Assembly: GCA_024403855.1 (NCBI GenBank)
Contig: JAKSRC010000007.1
Coordinates: forward strand, 1 to 64,000
Direction: 5' to 3'
Length of the DNA stretch: 64,000 nucleotides
Source: Saccharofermentans sp.
GTDB lineage: Bacteria; Bacillota; Clostridia; Saccharofermentanales; Saccharofermentanaceae
The notes under the pieces are model-generated. The model searched no databases. It saw only the letters and a list, made by a program, of their open reading frames with translations, and was not told where the DNA came from. Numbering within the stretch: position 1 is the first letter of the stretch; the number at the start of each line of letters is the position of its first letter. Shown here one piece after another: positions 41,439 through 50,024 of the stretch. A program made the position numbers and the translations under genes.

Positions 41439-42557
41439 TCAATCCTTCTTCCCTTCTGCCAAAACTTTTGAATAGTAATCTTCAAGCATTGATCCGGAAC
41501 CTGCTCTGGAATACTTGCTTGATCTGAGAATTCTGTTGAAATCAGCGCGGTCATAAACCTTGTCGAGTTCGGTAATAATAGTGGAAGCCCAGAAATCAAT
41601 TTCCTTATCAAGAGGAACGAATACGACTTCACCGGTTATATTAACTTCTGAAGGAAAGTTCGAAGAGACAACGCAAGGAAGACCAGACGCTTCAGCTTCA
41701 ATACATGCAAGTCCAAAACCTTCACCTTTACTTGGCAGGAAGAACAAATCCATAGCCTTATAAAGATTGTTGCAATCGCTCCTGCTTCCAAAAAGCTTGA
41801 TCCTGTCTGATAAGCCTTTTGATTCGATATATTCCTTAATCTGATCATCAAGCGGACCGCTTCCGATCCACCAGTACTCAACATCAGATCTTCTCTTTAG
41901 AATCTCTTCAATTACATTTACAGAAAAGAACGGATTCTTTGCTTCTGCAAGTCGTCCGACAGAACCAATAACACACTTGCGAGTAACGTTTGCTTCTTTG
42001 CGGACTTCTTCTCTTTTCGCTTCATCGAAGACATATAGATCTGTATCTATGATATTCGGAATTACAAGAAAATCCTTATCGCCAAACATGGCTTTGCCGG
42101 CATTAGATGAACATGCAGTATAATGCGTTGCTGTCTTCTTAAGGAGCGGCAATAAAAATCTGTTGATCCTTTCTTTGAGCTTGGACTCACCAATCTCGAC
42201 GCTGTGAGAATGAAGAATCCTTATAGGAACCTTCTTCTGCGCATACTTCATTATCGGAAGCGATTTAAGAATAATATTGTCGTGAATGATATCGTAATCG
42301 TGTTCACGAATTACTTTCTTTGCAAGCCTGATGTGCTTAATCGGGTGGCTCAAAAGAGGTCCAAGAAAAAAGACTTCTGAACCATTTGCTTTAACTTCAT
42401 CGATATAAGGTGAATCAACATAAGACAAAGTAACAAAATCAATTTTAACCTTGCTGTGATCGACATTTCTGTAGTAGTTCATAACAAAGTTCGTAACTCC
42501 GCTTGATACGCGAAGATTCGGAACCATCATAAGAACTTTGATCTGTCTGTCACTCAT
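41439..42557 (-). CDS. Family 4 glycosyltransferase (glycan locus, first)
   Basis: GT4 enzyme of 372 residues: VLMMVPNLRVSSGVTNFVMNYYRNVD at the acceptor side, GSVGRLAEAKNPFFSVNVIEEI and LFFLPSKGEGFGLACIEAEASGLPCVVSS (EGFGLxxxEAxxxG motif) at the donor side. The set of motifs is complete, so it should be active. Being next to the UDP-FucNAc synthesis genes it could be the transferase for that sugar. It begins 18 bases after the CapF stop. Confidence 0.88.
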   Translation of the reverse strand: MSDRQIKVLMMVPNLRVSSGVTNFVMNYYRNVDHSKVKIDFVTLSYVDSPYIDEVKANGSEVFFLGPLLSHPIKHIRLAKKVIREHDYDIIHDNIILKSLPIMKYAQKKVPIRILHSHSVEIGESKLKERINRFLLPLLKKTATHYTACSSNAGKAMFGDKDFLVIPNIIDTDLYVFDEAKREEVRKEANVTRKCVIGSVGRLAEAKNPFFSVNVIEEILKRRSDVEYWWIGSGPLDDQIKEYIESKGLSDRIKLFGSRSDCNNLYKAMDLFFLPSKGEGFGLACIEAEASGLPCVVSSNFPSEVNITGEVVFVPLDKEIDFWASTIITELDKVYDRADFNRILRSSKYSRAGSGSMLEDYYSKVLAEGKKD

Positions 42558-42575
42558 ATTTATCTAAGCTTCCCG

Positions 42576-43775
42576 TTATACTTTCTCGAAAAATGTATCC
42601 GGTCTGTCCGGATTAAAGATCTCATTACAGGTCATAACAGTTACAAGATCTTCCGTGTCAGAAAGATTGATAATGTTATGAGTCCAGCCGGGAATCATGT
42701 GAACAGCTTCAATCTTGTCGCCGGACACATCGAATTCAACCATTTCACCTGTGTTGATATTTCTTTCCTGAATAAGCGCGTGACCCTTAACAACAATGAA
42801 CAATTCCCACTTGGAATTGTGCCAGTGCTGTCCCTTTGTAATGCCGGGCTTACTGATATTAATAGATACCTGACCACAGTCTTCTGTATGAACGAGTTCT
42901 GTAAAAGAACCTCTGTCATCAACATTCATCTTCAATGCATACTTGAACTTGTCAGAAGGAAGATAGGAAAGATAAAGACTGTAGAGTTTCTTTGCAAAAG
43001 AACCATCAGGCATTTTTGGCATCATCAAAGTCTTGGGCTGAGCCTTAAATTCAGCTAAGAGATCGACAATCTCGCCTAAAGTAACTTTATGGGCAGCAGG
43101 CACGCAGCAATAACGTCCGCCTTCAGTAATGACGGTCTCTACGCCCTCAAATTCGCAACGTGTTTCTTTGCCTTCGAGGAGATCGAACATGCCTTCAACC
43201 AGGTCATCGATATAGAGAAGTTCAAGTTCTGTGGAACGGTCGTTAACAGTGAATTCTTCATCATTTGCAACAGCCCAGCAGAATGTCGATACAGCGGAAT
43301 TATATTTCGGTCTTGAATGACCCATAAGGTTAGGAAAGCGATATACAAAAACTTTCGCACCTGTCTCTTTTGCATAATCGAAAAAGAGATCTTCTCCCGC
43401 TTTCTTGCTTCTTCCATATTCGGAATCGCCAAAGCGTCCGGACAAGGTCGCCTGAATAGAGGAACTCAGCATAATGGAAGCTTTATTCTGATGTGACTTA
43501 AGGCAATTCAAGAGTTCACTTGCAAAACCAAAATTACCCTTCATGAACTCTTCTGGATCCTTAGGGCGGTTAACGCCTGCCAAGTTGAAAACAAAATCAC
43601 AATCAGAACAGAATCTGTCCAGATCTTCAGAAGTTGAATCTATGTCATATTCGTAGATCTCATCAATTACGATTGAAGGTCTGGTCTTATTCTTACCGTC
43701 TCTTATATTCCTGAGATTATTAACAAGAGCGGTGCCTACCATGCCCTTTGAACCGGTGACAAGGATTTTCATCAA
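42576..43775 (-). CDS. capF: CapF/WbjC: SDR-cupin reductase of UDP-FucNAc synthesis
   Basis: Bifunctional protein of 399 residues: an N-terminal Rossmann SDR (ILVTGSKGMVGTALVNNL, YGRSKKAGEDLFF with catalytic Tyr-Lys) and a C-terminal cupin (GITKGQHWHNSKWELFIVVKG with the metal-binding His residues). In the CapEFG pathway the cupin epimerises C3 and the SDR reduces C4 to give UDP-N-acetyl-L-talosamine, the precursor of UDP-N-acetyl-L-fucosamine. It overlaps the epimerase gene by four bases. All three Cap enzymes are present and adjacent. Confidence 0.9.
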   Translation of the reverse strand: MMKILVTGSKGMVGTALVNNLRNIRDGKNKTRPSIVIDEIYEYDIDSTSEDLDRFCSDCDFVFNLAGVNRPKDPEEFMKGNFGFASELLNCLKSHQNKASIMLSSSIQATLSGRFGDSEYGRSKKAGEDLFFDYAKETGAKVFVYRFPNLMGHSRPKYNSAVSTFCWAVANDEEFTVNDRSTELELLYIDDLVEGMFDLLEGKETRCEFEGVETVITEGGRYCCVPAAHKVTLGEIVDLLAEFKAQPKTLMMPKMPDGSFAKKLYSLYLSYLPSDKFKYALKMNVDDRGSFTELVHTEDCGQVSINISKPGITKGQHWHNSKWELFIVVKGHALIQERNINTGEMVEFDVSGDKIEAVHMIPGWTHNIINLSDTEDLVTVMTCNEIFNPDRPDTFFEKV

Positions 43776-44938
43776 TCCTTCCTCCAGACCATCTTATTTA
43801 CGACGCCGACATAAGACTGAATAATCTTTACGACCTTGTCAGAAACATTCTCATCTACGTAGTCCGGTACAGGAATACCATTGTCGCCATTCTTAACCAT
43901 CTCAACGGCTGTGTCGACTGCCTGGAGAAGTCCCAAAGTGTCAATGCCTGAAAGAATGAAGCAACCCTTGTCGAGCGCTTCAGGACGCTCTGTAGAAGTT
44001 CTGATGCATACTGCAGGGAAAGGATTGCCGATCGATGTAAAGAAGCTGCTCTCCTCAGGCAATGTACCACTATCGGATACAACAGCAAACGCATTCATCT
44101 GGAGACAATTGTAGTCGTGGAAACCCAAAGGCTCGTGACGAATAACTCTCTTATCAAGTTCGAAACCTGATGCTTCAAGTCTCTTTCTTGAACGGGGATG
44201 ACATGAATAAAGAATTGGCATATCGTACTTTTCAGCCATCTTATTAATTGCTGTAAAGAGCGACATAAAGTTCTTCTCTGTGTCGATATTCTCTTCTCTG
44301 TGAGCTGACAAAAGGATGTACTTTCCCTTTGTAAGACCGAGCTTGGAATGGATATCTGAAGCCTGAATTTTGGCAAGATTAGCTCTTAAAACTTCAGCCA
44401 TAGGAGAACCAGTTACATAAGTTCTTTCCTTGGGAAGACCGCAATCAGCAAGATATCTTCTGGCATGCTCACTATATGCGAGATTTACATCGGATATGAT
44501 ATCTACAATACGGCGGTTTGTCTCTTCAGGGAGGCACTCGTCCTTGCATCTGTTGCCGGCTTCCATATGGAAAATCGGGATGTGGAGTCTCTTCGCACCG
44601 ATAACGGATAAGCAGCTGTTTGTATCACCAAGAACAAGAACCGCATCAGGCTTAAGTTCAGCCATTGCCTTGTAGCTTGAAGCAATGATGTTACCCATTG
44701 TCTCGCCAAGATCATTACCTACTGCATCAAGGTAGAGATCAGGATCTTCAAGTTCAAGATCCTTGAAGAAAACGCCATTCAGGTTATAGTCGTAGTTCTG
44801 ACCTGTGTGGACAAGGAGTGTGTCGAAGTACTTTCTGCACTTCTTAATTACAGCTGCAAGTCTTATGATCTCAGGTCTTGTACCTACGATGATCATGAGT
44901 TTGATTTTGCCGTTATTCTTCCAATTAGCATTCCCCAT
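43772..44938 (-). CDS. capG: CapG/WbjD: UDP-sugar 2-epimerase
   Basis: Non-hydrolysing UDP-N-acetylhexosamine 2-epimerase of 388 residues, GT-B fold. Characteristic segments: IVGTRPEIIRLAAVIKKC, LLVHTGQNYDYNLNGVFF, VLGDTNSCLSVIGAKRLHIPIFHMEAGNRC, YVTGSPMAEVL and SDSGTLPEESSF. The context with CapE and CapF assigns the final step to UDP-N-acetyl-L-fucosamine instead of the ManNAc reaction of WecB, to which it is related. It begins 72 bases after the capE stop. Confidence 0.9.
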   Translation of the reverse strand: MGNANWKNNGKIKLMIIVGTRPEIIRLAAVIKKCRKYFDTLLVHTGQNYDYNLNGVFFKDLELEDPDLYLDAVGNDLGETMGNIIASSYKAMAELKPDAVLVLGDTNSCLSVIGAKRLHIPIFHMEAGNRCKDECLPEETNRRIVDIISDVNLAYSEHARRYLADCGLPKERTYVTGSPMAEVLRANLAKIQASDIHSKLGLTKGKYILLSAHREENIDTEKNFMSLFTAINKMAEKYDMPILYSCHPRSRKRLEASGFELDKRVIRHEPLGFHDYNCLQMNAFAVVSDSGTLPEESSFFTSIGNPFPAVCIRTSTERPEALDKGCFILSGIDTLGLLQAVDTAVEMVKNGDNGIPVPDYVDENVSDKVVKIIQSYVGVVNKMVWRKD

Positions 44939-45010
44939 AGTTCATTCTCCATTCTGAAAAAGGGTTATCTTAAATATCTGAAATCGTCGAAAAAGAAACG
45001 GATCACACCA

Positions 45011-46057
45011 TCAGATGTGGCTGATTCCGTTCAATTCTTCCTGAACGTAGTCTGTTGTAAGAATCTTCTTAACAACACCATCAACATCAAGTCGAACAGT
45101 ATTGTGTGAAGTGTAGCTCTCTTCTGCCTGTGTCTCGACCTTACCCTGTACGAAGAACTTATCGTAGTTAAGATCTCTGTTATCTGCAGCAACACGGAAA
45201 TACTTACCCATATCTTCAGATCTGAGTCTTTCCTCACGTGTCATCAAAGTCTCATAAAGCTTCTCTCCGTGACGTGTTCCGATGATGTTCGTACCTGTAT
45301 CACCGAAAAGCTTCTGAACACCCTTGGCAAGATCACCGATTGTAGAAGCATCTGCCTTCTGGATGAAAAGATCACCCGGCTTTCCATTATTGAATGCGAA
45401 GCGAACAAGCTCTACTGCTTCATCGAGATTCATAAGGAAACGTGTCATATCAGGATTTGTAATCGTAATAGGATTGCCCTTCTTAATCTGGTCGATGAAG
45501 AGAGGAATTACAGAACCTCTTGAGCACATAACGTTGCCGTAACGTGTGCAGCAGATAACTGTACCACCACGCTCTGCAGCAACACGGGCATTTGCATAAA
45601 TAACGTGCTCCATCATGGCCTTTGAGATACCCATCGCATTGATCGGATAAGCAGCTTTATCTGTTGAAAGACATACGATTCTCTTTACACCTGCATCGAT
45701 AGCTGCGTGAAGAACATTATCAGTTCCTTCAACATTGGTCTTAACAGCCTGCATAGGGAAGAATTCGCATGAAGGAACCTGCTTTAACGCAGCCGCATGG
45801 AAAATATAGTCTACTCCCGGCATGGCATCTGCTACGGAGCGTGGATCTCTTACGTCACCGATATAAAACTTAACCTTGCCGGCAGTTTCAGGATGCTTTA
45901 CCTGAAGTTCATGTCTCATATCGTCCTGCTTCTTCTCATCACGTGAGAAAATGCGGATCTGACCGATGTCAGTATCAAGGAAATGCTTAAGTACTGTGGA
46001 ACCAAAAGAACCTGTTCCACCTGTTATCATTAGTGTTGCACCATTAAATTCAGACAC
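45011..46057 (-). CDS. capE: CapE/WbjB: UDP-GlcNAc 4,6-dehydratase (inverting)
   Basis: Extended SDR of 348 residues that performs C4,6-dehydration and C5-epimerisation of UDP-GlcNAc, the first step to UDP-FucNAc. Motifs: MITGGTGSFGSTVLKHFL (NAD loop), FSRDEKKQDDMRHEL, FHAAALKQVPSCEFFP, and the family's MxxxK active site in AMGISKAMMEHV. The start codon is GTG at 46057 with AAGGAAG eight bases upstream. It is the first gene after the promoter at 46092 and leads the long glycan operon. Confidence 0.92.
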   Translation of the reverse strand: MSEFNGATLMITGGTGSFGSTVLKHFLDTDIGQIRIFSRDEKKQDDMRHELQVKHPETAGKVKFYIGDVRDPRSVADAMPGVDYIFHAAALKQVPSCEFFPMQAVKTNVEGTDNVLHAAIDAGVKRIVCLSTDKAAYPINAMGISKAMMEHVIYANARVAAERGGTVICCTRYGNVMCSRGSVIPLFIDQIKKGNPITITNPDMTRFLMNLDEAVELVRFAFNNGKPGDLFIQKADASTIGDLAKGVQKLFGDTGTNIIGTRHGEKLYETLMTREERLRSEDMGKYFRVAADNRDLNYDKFFVQGKVETQAEESYTSHNTVRLDVDGVVKKILTTDYVQEELNGISHI

Positions 46058-46091
46058 AATAAATCTTCCTTTACTTATTTAATAAATATAT

Positions 46092-46097
46092 ATTATA
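46092..46097 (-). promoter_or_regulatory. -10 element of the capE glycan operon
   Basis: TATAAT on the minus strand (complement ATTATA at 46092-46097) lies 35 bases before the capE GTG, just past the LicD terminator. The -35 would fall inside the terminator stem and is not a good match. The site is plausible because the operon must restart here. Confidence 0.5.
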
Positions 46098-46100
46098 TAA

Positions 46101-46131
46101 CAAAACGGGCGTCTTAACAAAAACGCCCGTT
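46101..46131 (-). terminator. Terminator after the second LicD gene
   Basis: ACGGGCGT and ACGCCCGT (46123-46130 paired with 46105-46112) form a perfect stem followed on the minus strand by TTTTG. It lies a few bases after the 46135 stop and separates this LicD gene from the capE operon. Confidence 0.85.
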
Positions 46132-46134
46132 ATT

Positions 46135-46953
46135 TTATTCTTTCCAGTAAACTTTGAATGAGTGATGGGTTACCCTCTTATCTTCAGGTGGTAGTTGCAT
46201 ATAGTCTTTGTAAAGGCTGGTAAGATATGCTTCATATCCTTTAGGAGCACTGAAAGTCTCATTCTCAAAAGGAACATCTACTACATCTTCAAAGACCTCT
46301 CTTGGAAGGATCTCACGTTCCTTATACTGTCCCAGAGGACAACCTGCATATTTTGAAGTCTTAAAAGGAATCTTGAGTCCTTTGCGTCTTATAGCATCGA
46401 AATAGGGTTTTCTAGATATGAAACCATATGCGATAAGAATATTCTTCAAGAACTTCTTGGGACCCTTAGTCAAGGGATAGTAGTAATACTGGCAGAAGTT
46501 TCCATAGTGATAATTATGTCTTGCCTTCTTTACGATCGACTTGGCACCTTCAAGCGTGTCACCCAAACCATCGAAAGGGAAAATATCTACAAAAACTCCC
46601 ATTCCTGAAGTGCTTCTTACAAGTTGTTCTTCAAGCACAGTCTGAGAATCAACGAGCTTCGCAAACGGATGACGGAATTCTTTGTTATTGACATGGGTAA
46701 TCAGCTTATATCTGCCGGATGAATCAAATTCAGAAATGAATCTTTCATAATCCTCTCTGAGCATTCCAATATCGATATCATCATCCCACGGAATAAATCC
46801 CTTATGTCTTACAGCACCGAGCAAAGTTCCGCCGCACAAGAAATACTTGATTCCCTTGGCATTACAGAAATCTCGAATTGCTATAAGAGTATCTAATTCA
46901 ACCTGTTTCAGTTCTTCTGTAGTAAGCTCTTTCAAAGGGTATATTCCTTTCAT
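46135..46953 (-). CDS. LicD-family protein (second copy)
   Basis: LicD-family protein of 272 residues, paralogous to the one at 39376. It shows IKYFLCGGTLLGAVRHKGFIPWDDDIDIGMLREDYERF, the same GGTLLGAxRHxGFIPWDDDID signature, and SQTVLEEQLVR...VFVDIFPFDGLGD. The C-terminus ends in DYMQLPPEDKRVTHHSFKVYWKE, close to the ending of the other copy. It has its own promoter and terminator, so it can be expressed apart from the glycan operon. The transferred phospho-group is unknown. Confidence 0.87.
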   Translation of the reverse strand: MKGIYPLKELTTEELKQVELDTLIAIRDFCNAKGIKYFLCGGTLLGAVRHKGFIPWDDDIDIGMLREDYERFISEFDSSGRYKLITHVNNKEFRHPFAKLVDSQTVLEEQLVRSTSGMGVFVDIFPFDGLGDTLEGAKSIVKKARHNYHYGNFCQYYYYPLTKGPKKFLKNILIAYGFISRKPYFDAIRRKGLKIPFKTSKYAGCPLGQYKEREILPREVFEDVVDVPFENETFSAPKGYEAYLTSLYKDYMQLPPEDKRVTHHSFKVYWKE

Positions 46954-46979
46954 CGGACATAATATTTTTGACCAGTGAC

Positions 46980-46988
46980 ATTATAGCA
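46980..46988 (-). promoter_or_regulatory. Extended -10 promoter of the second LicD gene
   Basis: On the minus strand TGCTATAAT (TATAAT complement at 46980-46985) is a perfect extended -10, giving a start near 46973 and a 20-base leader before the ATG at 46953. Confidence 0.6.
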
Positions 46989-47017
46989 TTATATTCGGAA
47001 GTATTTATTCCAACTGA

Positions 47018-47632
47018 TCACTTCGTATAAACAACTATAAAGCTTCTGCCCTTAGAGATTTCTTTTACTTCGATCTTTTCAAAGCCCGCTTTTTTACCGA
47101 GCTGAACTAATTCATCAGGCTTAAATTTCTTAAAACCATATTGGGTATATGCGATAGTATCCAGAAATTCTTTTGTGTAAGCCACATTGTAAAAAGAGCC
47201 ACCGTTTTTCAAGCATCTTCTGATCTCGCTTAATCCTTTGACTGTATCAGACCAGAAATAAACGGTATTGATTGTTGTGACCGCAGCAAACATCCCATCG
47301 TCAAAAGGAAGTGCGCAACAGTCGCCAACCTGCAAATGAAGCTTTCCTGCAAGTTCAGCCTTTCTGTTACGTTTGGTGGCCATCAATTTTGCGTCATCAG
47401 AAATATCTATGCCATACATATCAGGCCTGCACTTCTTATAAATGCGCTTCAATAAATGACCATTTCCGTAGCCGACATCAAGCAGTTTCTCATCATTGGA
47501 AACATTAACTTGTGCTACGGTATTGCGATACAGCTGACTGTTTGCGATATTCTGAACCAGACTAACAATCTTTCCGCCTAAGCCACGCGGATTACTAAGC
47601 TGCGATCCAACATATTCAGTAAATTTACTCAT
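47018..47632 (-). CDS. Class I SAM-dependent methyltransferase (Ubi/Coq5-like)
   Basis: Methyltransferase of 204 residues. Motif I is EKLLDVGYGNGHLLKRIYKKC (about 48-68), post-I MYGIDISDDAKLMATKR, motif II LPFDDGMFAAVTTINTVYFWSD and motif III LKNGGSFYNVAYTKEF. These are typical of small-molecule methyltransferases; the substrate is unknown. It lies ten bases after the stop of the XRE regulator and is likely in its operon. Confidence 0.87.
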   Translation of the reverse strand: MSKFTEYVGSQLSNPRGLGGKIVSLVQNIANSQLYRNTVAQVNVSNDEKLLDVGYGNGHLLKRIYKKCRPDMYGIDISDDAKLMATKRNRKAELAGKLHLQVGDCCALPFDDGMFAAVTTINTVYFWSDTVKGLSEIRRCLKNGGSFYNVAYTKEFLDTIAYTQYGFKKFKPDELVQLGKKAGFEKIEVKEISKGRSFIVVYTK

Positions 47633-47642
47633 TCAATACCAC

Positions 47643-48248
47643 TTAACGATTTATCTTCGCTTTATTCACATCAAGATAGAACAATCCATCACGATTACAG
47701 AAGACATAAATCTTCTTCACGCCGGAAATCTTGAAACGAGCTTCACAACTTCCTTCAGGATAGAGCTTTACCATCTGCAATCTGTCACCCGACACGGCTG
47801 CAATGAACGAAATATAATGTTCCTTGCTCATATCGTGTTCTACATGAACATAATACTCATCTTCAATAATCTCAAGACAAATATCGTGATTAGTGTCGGA
47901 TATTTCTCCTGTTTCAGGAAGAAGCTGTATTCCGTGACAGTTGATAACCGCATCACCCATACTATGAATTATATTTCCGCAAACAGGACATATATAAAAC
48001 TTTGAGCGGAGCATATTTGCCGATACATTAAGATTGCTGATCGCATTTCCGGATAACAGTTCAGTTACCGATACGCCAAGACTTTTTGCCAGCGGTTCAA
48101 GTAAAGTAATATCCGGATAACCTTTTGCGGTTTCCCATTTCGAGATTGTTTTGTCTGATACATTAAGTCTTTCCGCAAGTTCAGCCTGTGTCAGATTATT
48201 TTTTTCGCGCAGTTCTTTAATGACTGCTCCGGTAATATATTGATTCAT
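47643..48248 (-). CDS. XRE regulator fused to a degenerate desulfoferrodoxin-like domain
   Basis: Protein of 201 residues. Residues 1-65 are a Cro/CI HTH (LTQAELAERLNVSDKTISKWETAKGYPDITLLEPLAKSL). Residues about 85-115 resemble a desulforedoxin knuckle with FYICPVCGNIIHSM but only one later Cys. The C-terminus resembles the superoxide-reductase domain: VEHDMSKEHYISFIAAV, PEGSCEARFKI and KIYVFCNRDGLFY. In superoxide reductase the iron is held by four His and one Cys (CNxHG); here the last His is Asp (CNRDG), so catalysis is doubtful and a redox or metal sensing role is more likely. GGAGGTG precedes the ATG. Confidence 0.8.
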   Translation of the reverse strand: MNQYITGAVIKELREKNNLTQAELAERLNVSDKTISKWETAKGYPDITLLEPLAKSLGVSVTELLSGNAISNLNVSANMLRSKFYICPVCGNIIHSMGDAVINCHGIQLLPETGEISDTNHDICLEIIEDEYYVHVEHDMSKEHYISFIAAVSGDRLQMVKLYPEGSCEARFKISGVKKIYVFCNRDGLFYLDVNKAKINR

Positions 48249-48339
48249 CGAAAATCACCTCCGGAAACAATACTAAAACTCTAATAGTTCATTGTGTACC
48301 TACGCAAAGTAGAGTCGCTTAATAGCACTTGTCTATTCT

Positions 48340-48367
48340 CCCAAAGCATAATGCTTCTTACTTTGGG
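48340..48367 (-). promoter_or_regulatory. Stem-loop between the AbrB-type and XRE regulator genes
   Basis: CCCAAAG (48340-48346) and CTTTGGG (48361-48367) form a perfect stem with a further AAGCATTATGCTT palindrome inside. It lies about 18 bases after the stop of the AbrB-type gene but has no T-tract, so it may be a weak terminator or an operator for the XRE gene. Confidence 0.4.
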
Positions 48368-48384
48368 CATAAATAATCGCTGCC

Positions 48385-48801
48385 TCAGTTTTTGTTACGC
48401 AGATTCTCGATCATATCAAGGAAACTCTTACTTTTAACAAGTGCAATACCCTGACCTTCATCGCCTAAGACAAGAATCTCATCTCCCGGTTCTATCTTAA
48501 ATATCTTTCTCGCCTTTGCAGGAAGCACAATCTGTCCCTTTTCGCCTACTTTTACAAGCCCGAAAATGTGTTTTCCTTTTGGTGGAATAGGAAATCCGTC
48601 TTCTTCCTTCTGAAAGCTTACAAGATCATCAAGTGACACGCCGAAAATCTCTGCAAGCTGCTTGCTCTTCAAAATATCAGGAGCAGATTCGCCCGTTTCC
48701 CACTTGGATAAAGTCTGTCTTGATACGCCAATGTTATCAGCAAGTTCCTCCTGAGACAGATTATTCACTTTGCGAAGATAAACAAGATTATCACCTAACA
48801 T
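48385..48801 (-). CDS. HTH plus AbrB/SpoVT-domain regulator
   Basis: Regulator of 138 residues with an N-terminal XRE HTH (LGDNLVYLRKVNNLSQEELADNIGVSRQTLSKWETGESAPDILKSKQLAEIF) and a C-terminal swapped-hairpin AbrB/MazE domain (GLVKVGEKGQIVLPAKARKIFKIEPGDEILVLGDEGQGIALVK). Two DNA-binding modules in one chain suggest a transition-state-type or antitoxin-like regulator. It overlaps the acyltransferase stop by 11 bases. No toxin partner is adjacent. Confidence 0.88.
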   Translation of the reverse strand: MLGDNLVYLRKVNNLSQEELADNIGVSRQTLSKWETGESAPDILKSKQLAEIFGVSLDDLVSFQKEEDGFPIPPKGKHIFGLVKVGEKGQIVLPAKARKIFKIEPGDEILVLGDEGQGIALVKSKSFLDMIENLRNKN

Positions 48802-49882
48802 TCGCCTCTACTCCTTTAGCTTTTTTCTTGGATATTCCGAGAAGAACCCACCTGAAGAACGGGATTCTTGAGAACAATTCATTAAGTAAATATCCTCCGG
48901 CAAATGCTGTCACAGCGCAGATTAAATACTTAAATACGCAAGGCATCTCTATCGGATAGATATAATAAGCAGCCGCTGCAAGTGGTGTGTAATGGAAAAT
49001 ATAAAGACCAAAACTTCTCTTACCAATGAACCTGAAGAAACCATTATCTCTATCAAAGAATCTCTTGAATATTCCGAACACACAAAGTACTGCCATCCAG
49101 CAGAACACAATATTGAAGACACTTCTGTTCACAGGGGCATCGGCAAAATTCTGACCGAAATAAATAACCGTATATGCTATTCCCATAATTACTGTCGCAA
49201 TAGTAGTAAAAAGCCAGTATTTACTGATTCGATTAATGATCTCATCATGCGCAAAAATATAGTATCCGACAAAGAATGAGAAGCCATAAAGTCCGAATCT
49301 GTAGACTGTTATCACAGGTGTATTCAGGATCTGAGCAAATGCCCAGAGAGGAATTACAAGCGCAATGATCAAAGGGAAATTCATCTTACCGGTGAGGTTA
49401 TAAAGCCTTCCCTTCTCAAGCTTATGGAAGATTGCAAGCACCATCGAGAAAAGCCAAAGAAGCTGGATATACCAGAGAACGCCCTGACCTGACAAAACCA
49501 TGATGAAATACTTAATCACAGAAGGAAGTTCTTCCGGCATGGTATCAAAAGCACCTGCCATCGACATTGAGAAATAGCCTGTAATCCAGTGGAATACGAA
49601 GAGCGATAGCGTAGATGGAACAAGAAGCTTTACTGTTCTGCTCCTTACGAATTCTTTTGTCGTATGCTTATCAAGATAGAATCTCGTGCTCATGCCTGAT
49701 ACGACAAAGAGAATTACCATAAACCACGGATAGACAAGATACATATAAGCATCCTGATACTGAACCTCAGCAAACGATCCTGCACCAAGAGGAATTATAT
49801 TTGTAAACATCATGATCACGTGGTAGATAACCACCAGGATCACAACTACGGATCTAATATTATCAAGGTATGTCTTTCTCAT
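48791..49882 (-). CDS. Membrane acyltransferase, family 3 (OafA-like)
   Basis: Integral membrane acyltransferase of 363 residues with about ten helices. It starts RKTYLDNIRSVVVILVVIYHVIMMF, where the His after the first helix is the catalytic residue of acyltransferase family 3. RFYLDKHTTKEFVRSRTVKLLVPSTL and GKRSFGLYIFHYTPLAAAAYY are also conserved. It likely O-acetylates a surface polysaccharide or lipid. An in-frame start at 49933 adds 17 residues, but AAAGGTGGG sits six bases before the ATG at 49882. It overlaps the AbrB-type gene. Confidence 0.87.
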   Translation of the reverse strand: MRKTYLDNIRSVVVILVVIYHVIMMFTNIIPLGAGSFAEVQYQDAYMYLVYPWFMVILFVVSGMSTRFYLDKHTTKEFVRSRTVKLLVPSTLSLFVFHWITGYFSMSMAGAFDTMPEELPSVIKYFIMVLSGQGVLWYIQLLWLFSMVLAIFHKLEKGRLYNLTGKMNFPLIIALVIPLWAFAQILNTPVITVYRFGLYGFSFFVGYYIFAHDEIINRISKYWLFTTIATVIMGIAYTVIYFGQNFADAPVNRSVFNIVFCWMAVLCVFGIFKRFFDRDNGFFRFIGKRSFGLYIFHYTPLAAAAYYIYPIEMPCVFKYLICAVTAFAGGYLLNELFSRIPFFRWVLLGISKKKAKGVEANVR

Positions 49883-50024
49883 ACATTTCCCACCTTTGCT
49901 ACATTTTTTAACATTATAAAAACGGGAAATCAATTACTCCACCAACAGATTTTTACATATAGTTGATGAAAATGTTAATTTGCGTTGCAGAGGCCTTAAA
50001 GATACATCAAGTCTTTGTTATTCA

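Noticed and set aside
48385-48801. Toxin-antitoxin module based on the AbrB/MazE domain
   Set aside because: The neighbours are an acyltransferase and an XRE regulator; no MazF, HicA or other toxin is adjacent.
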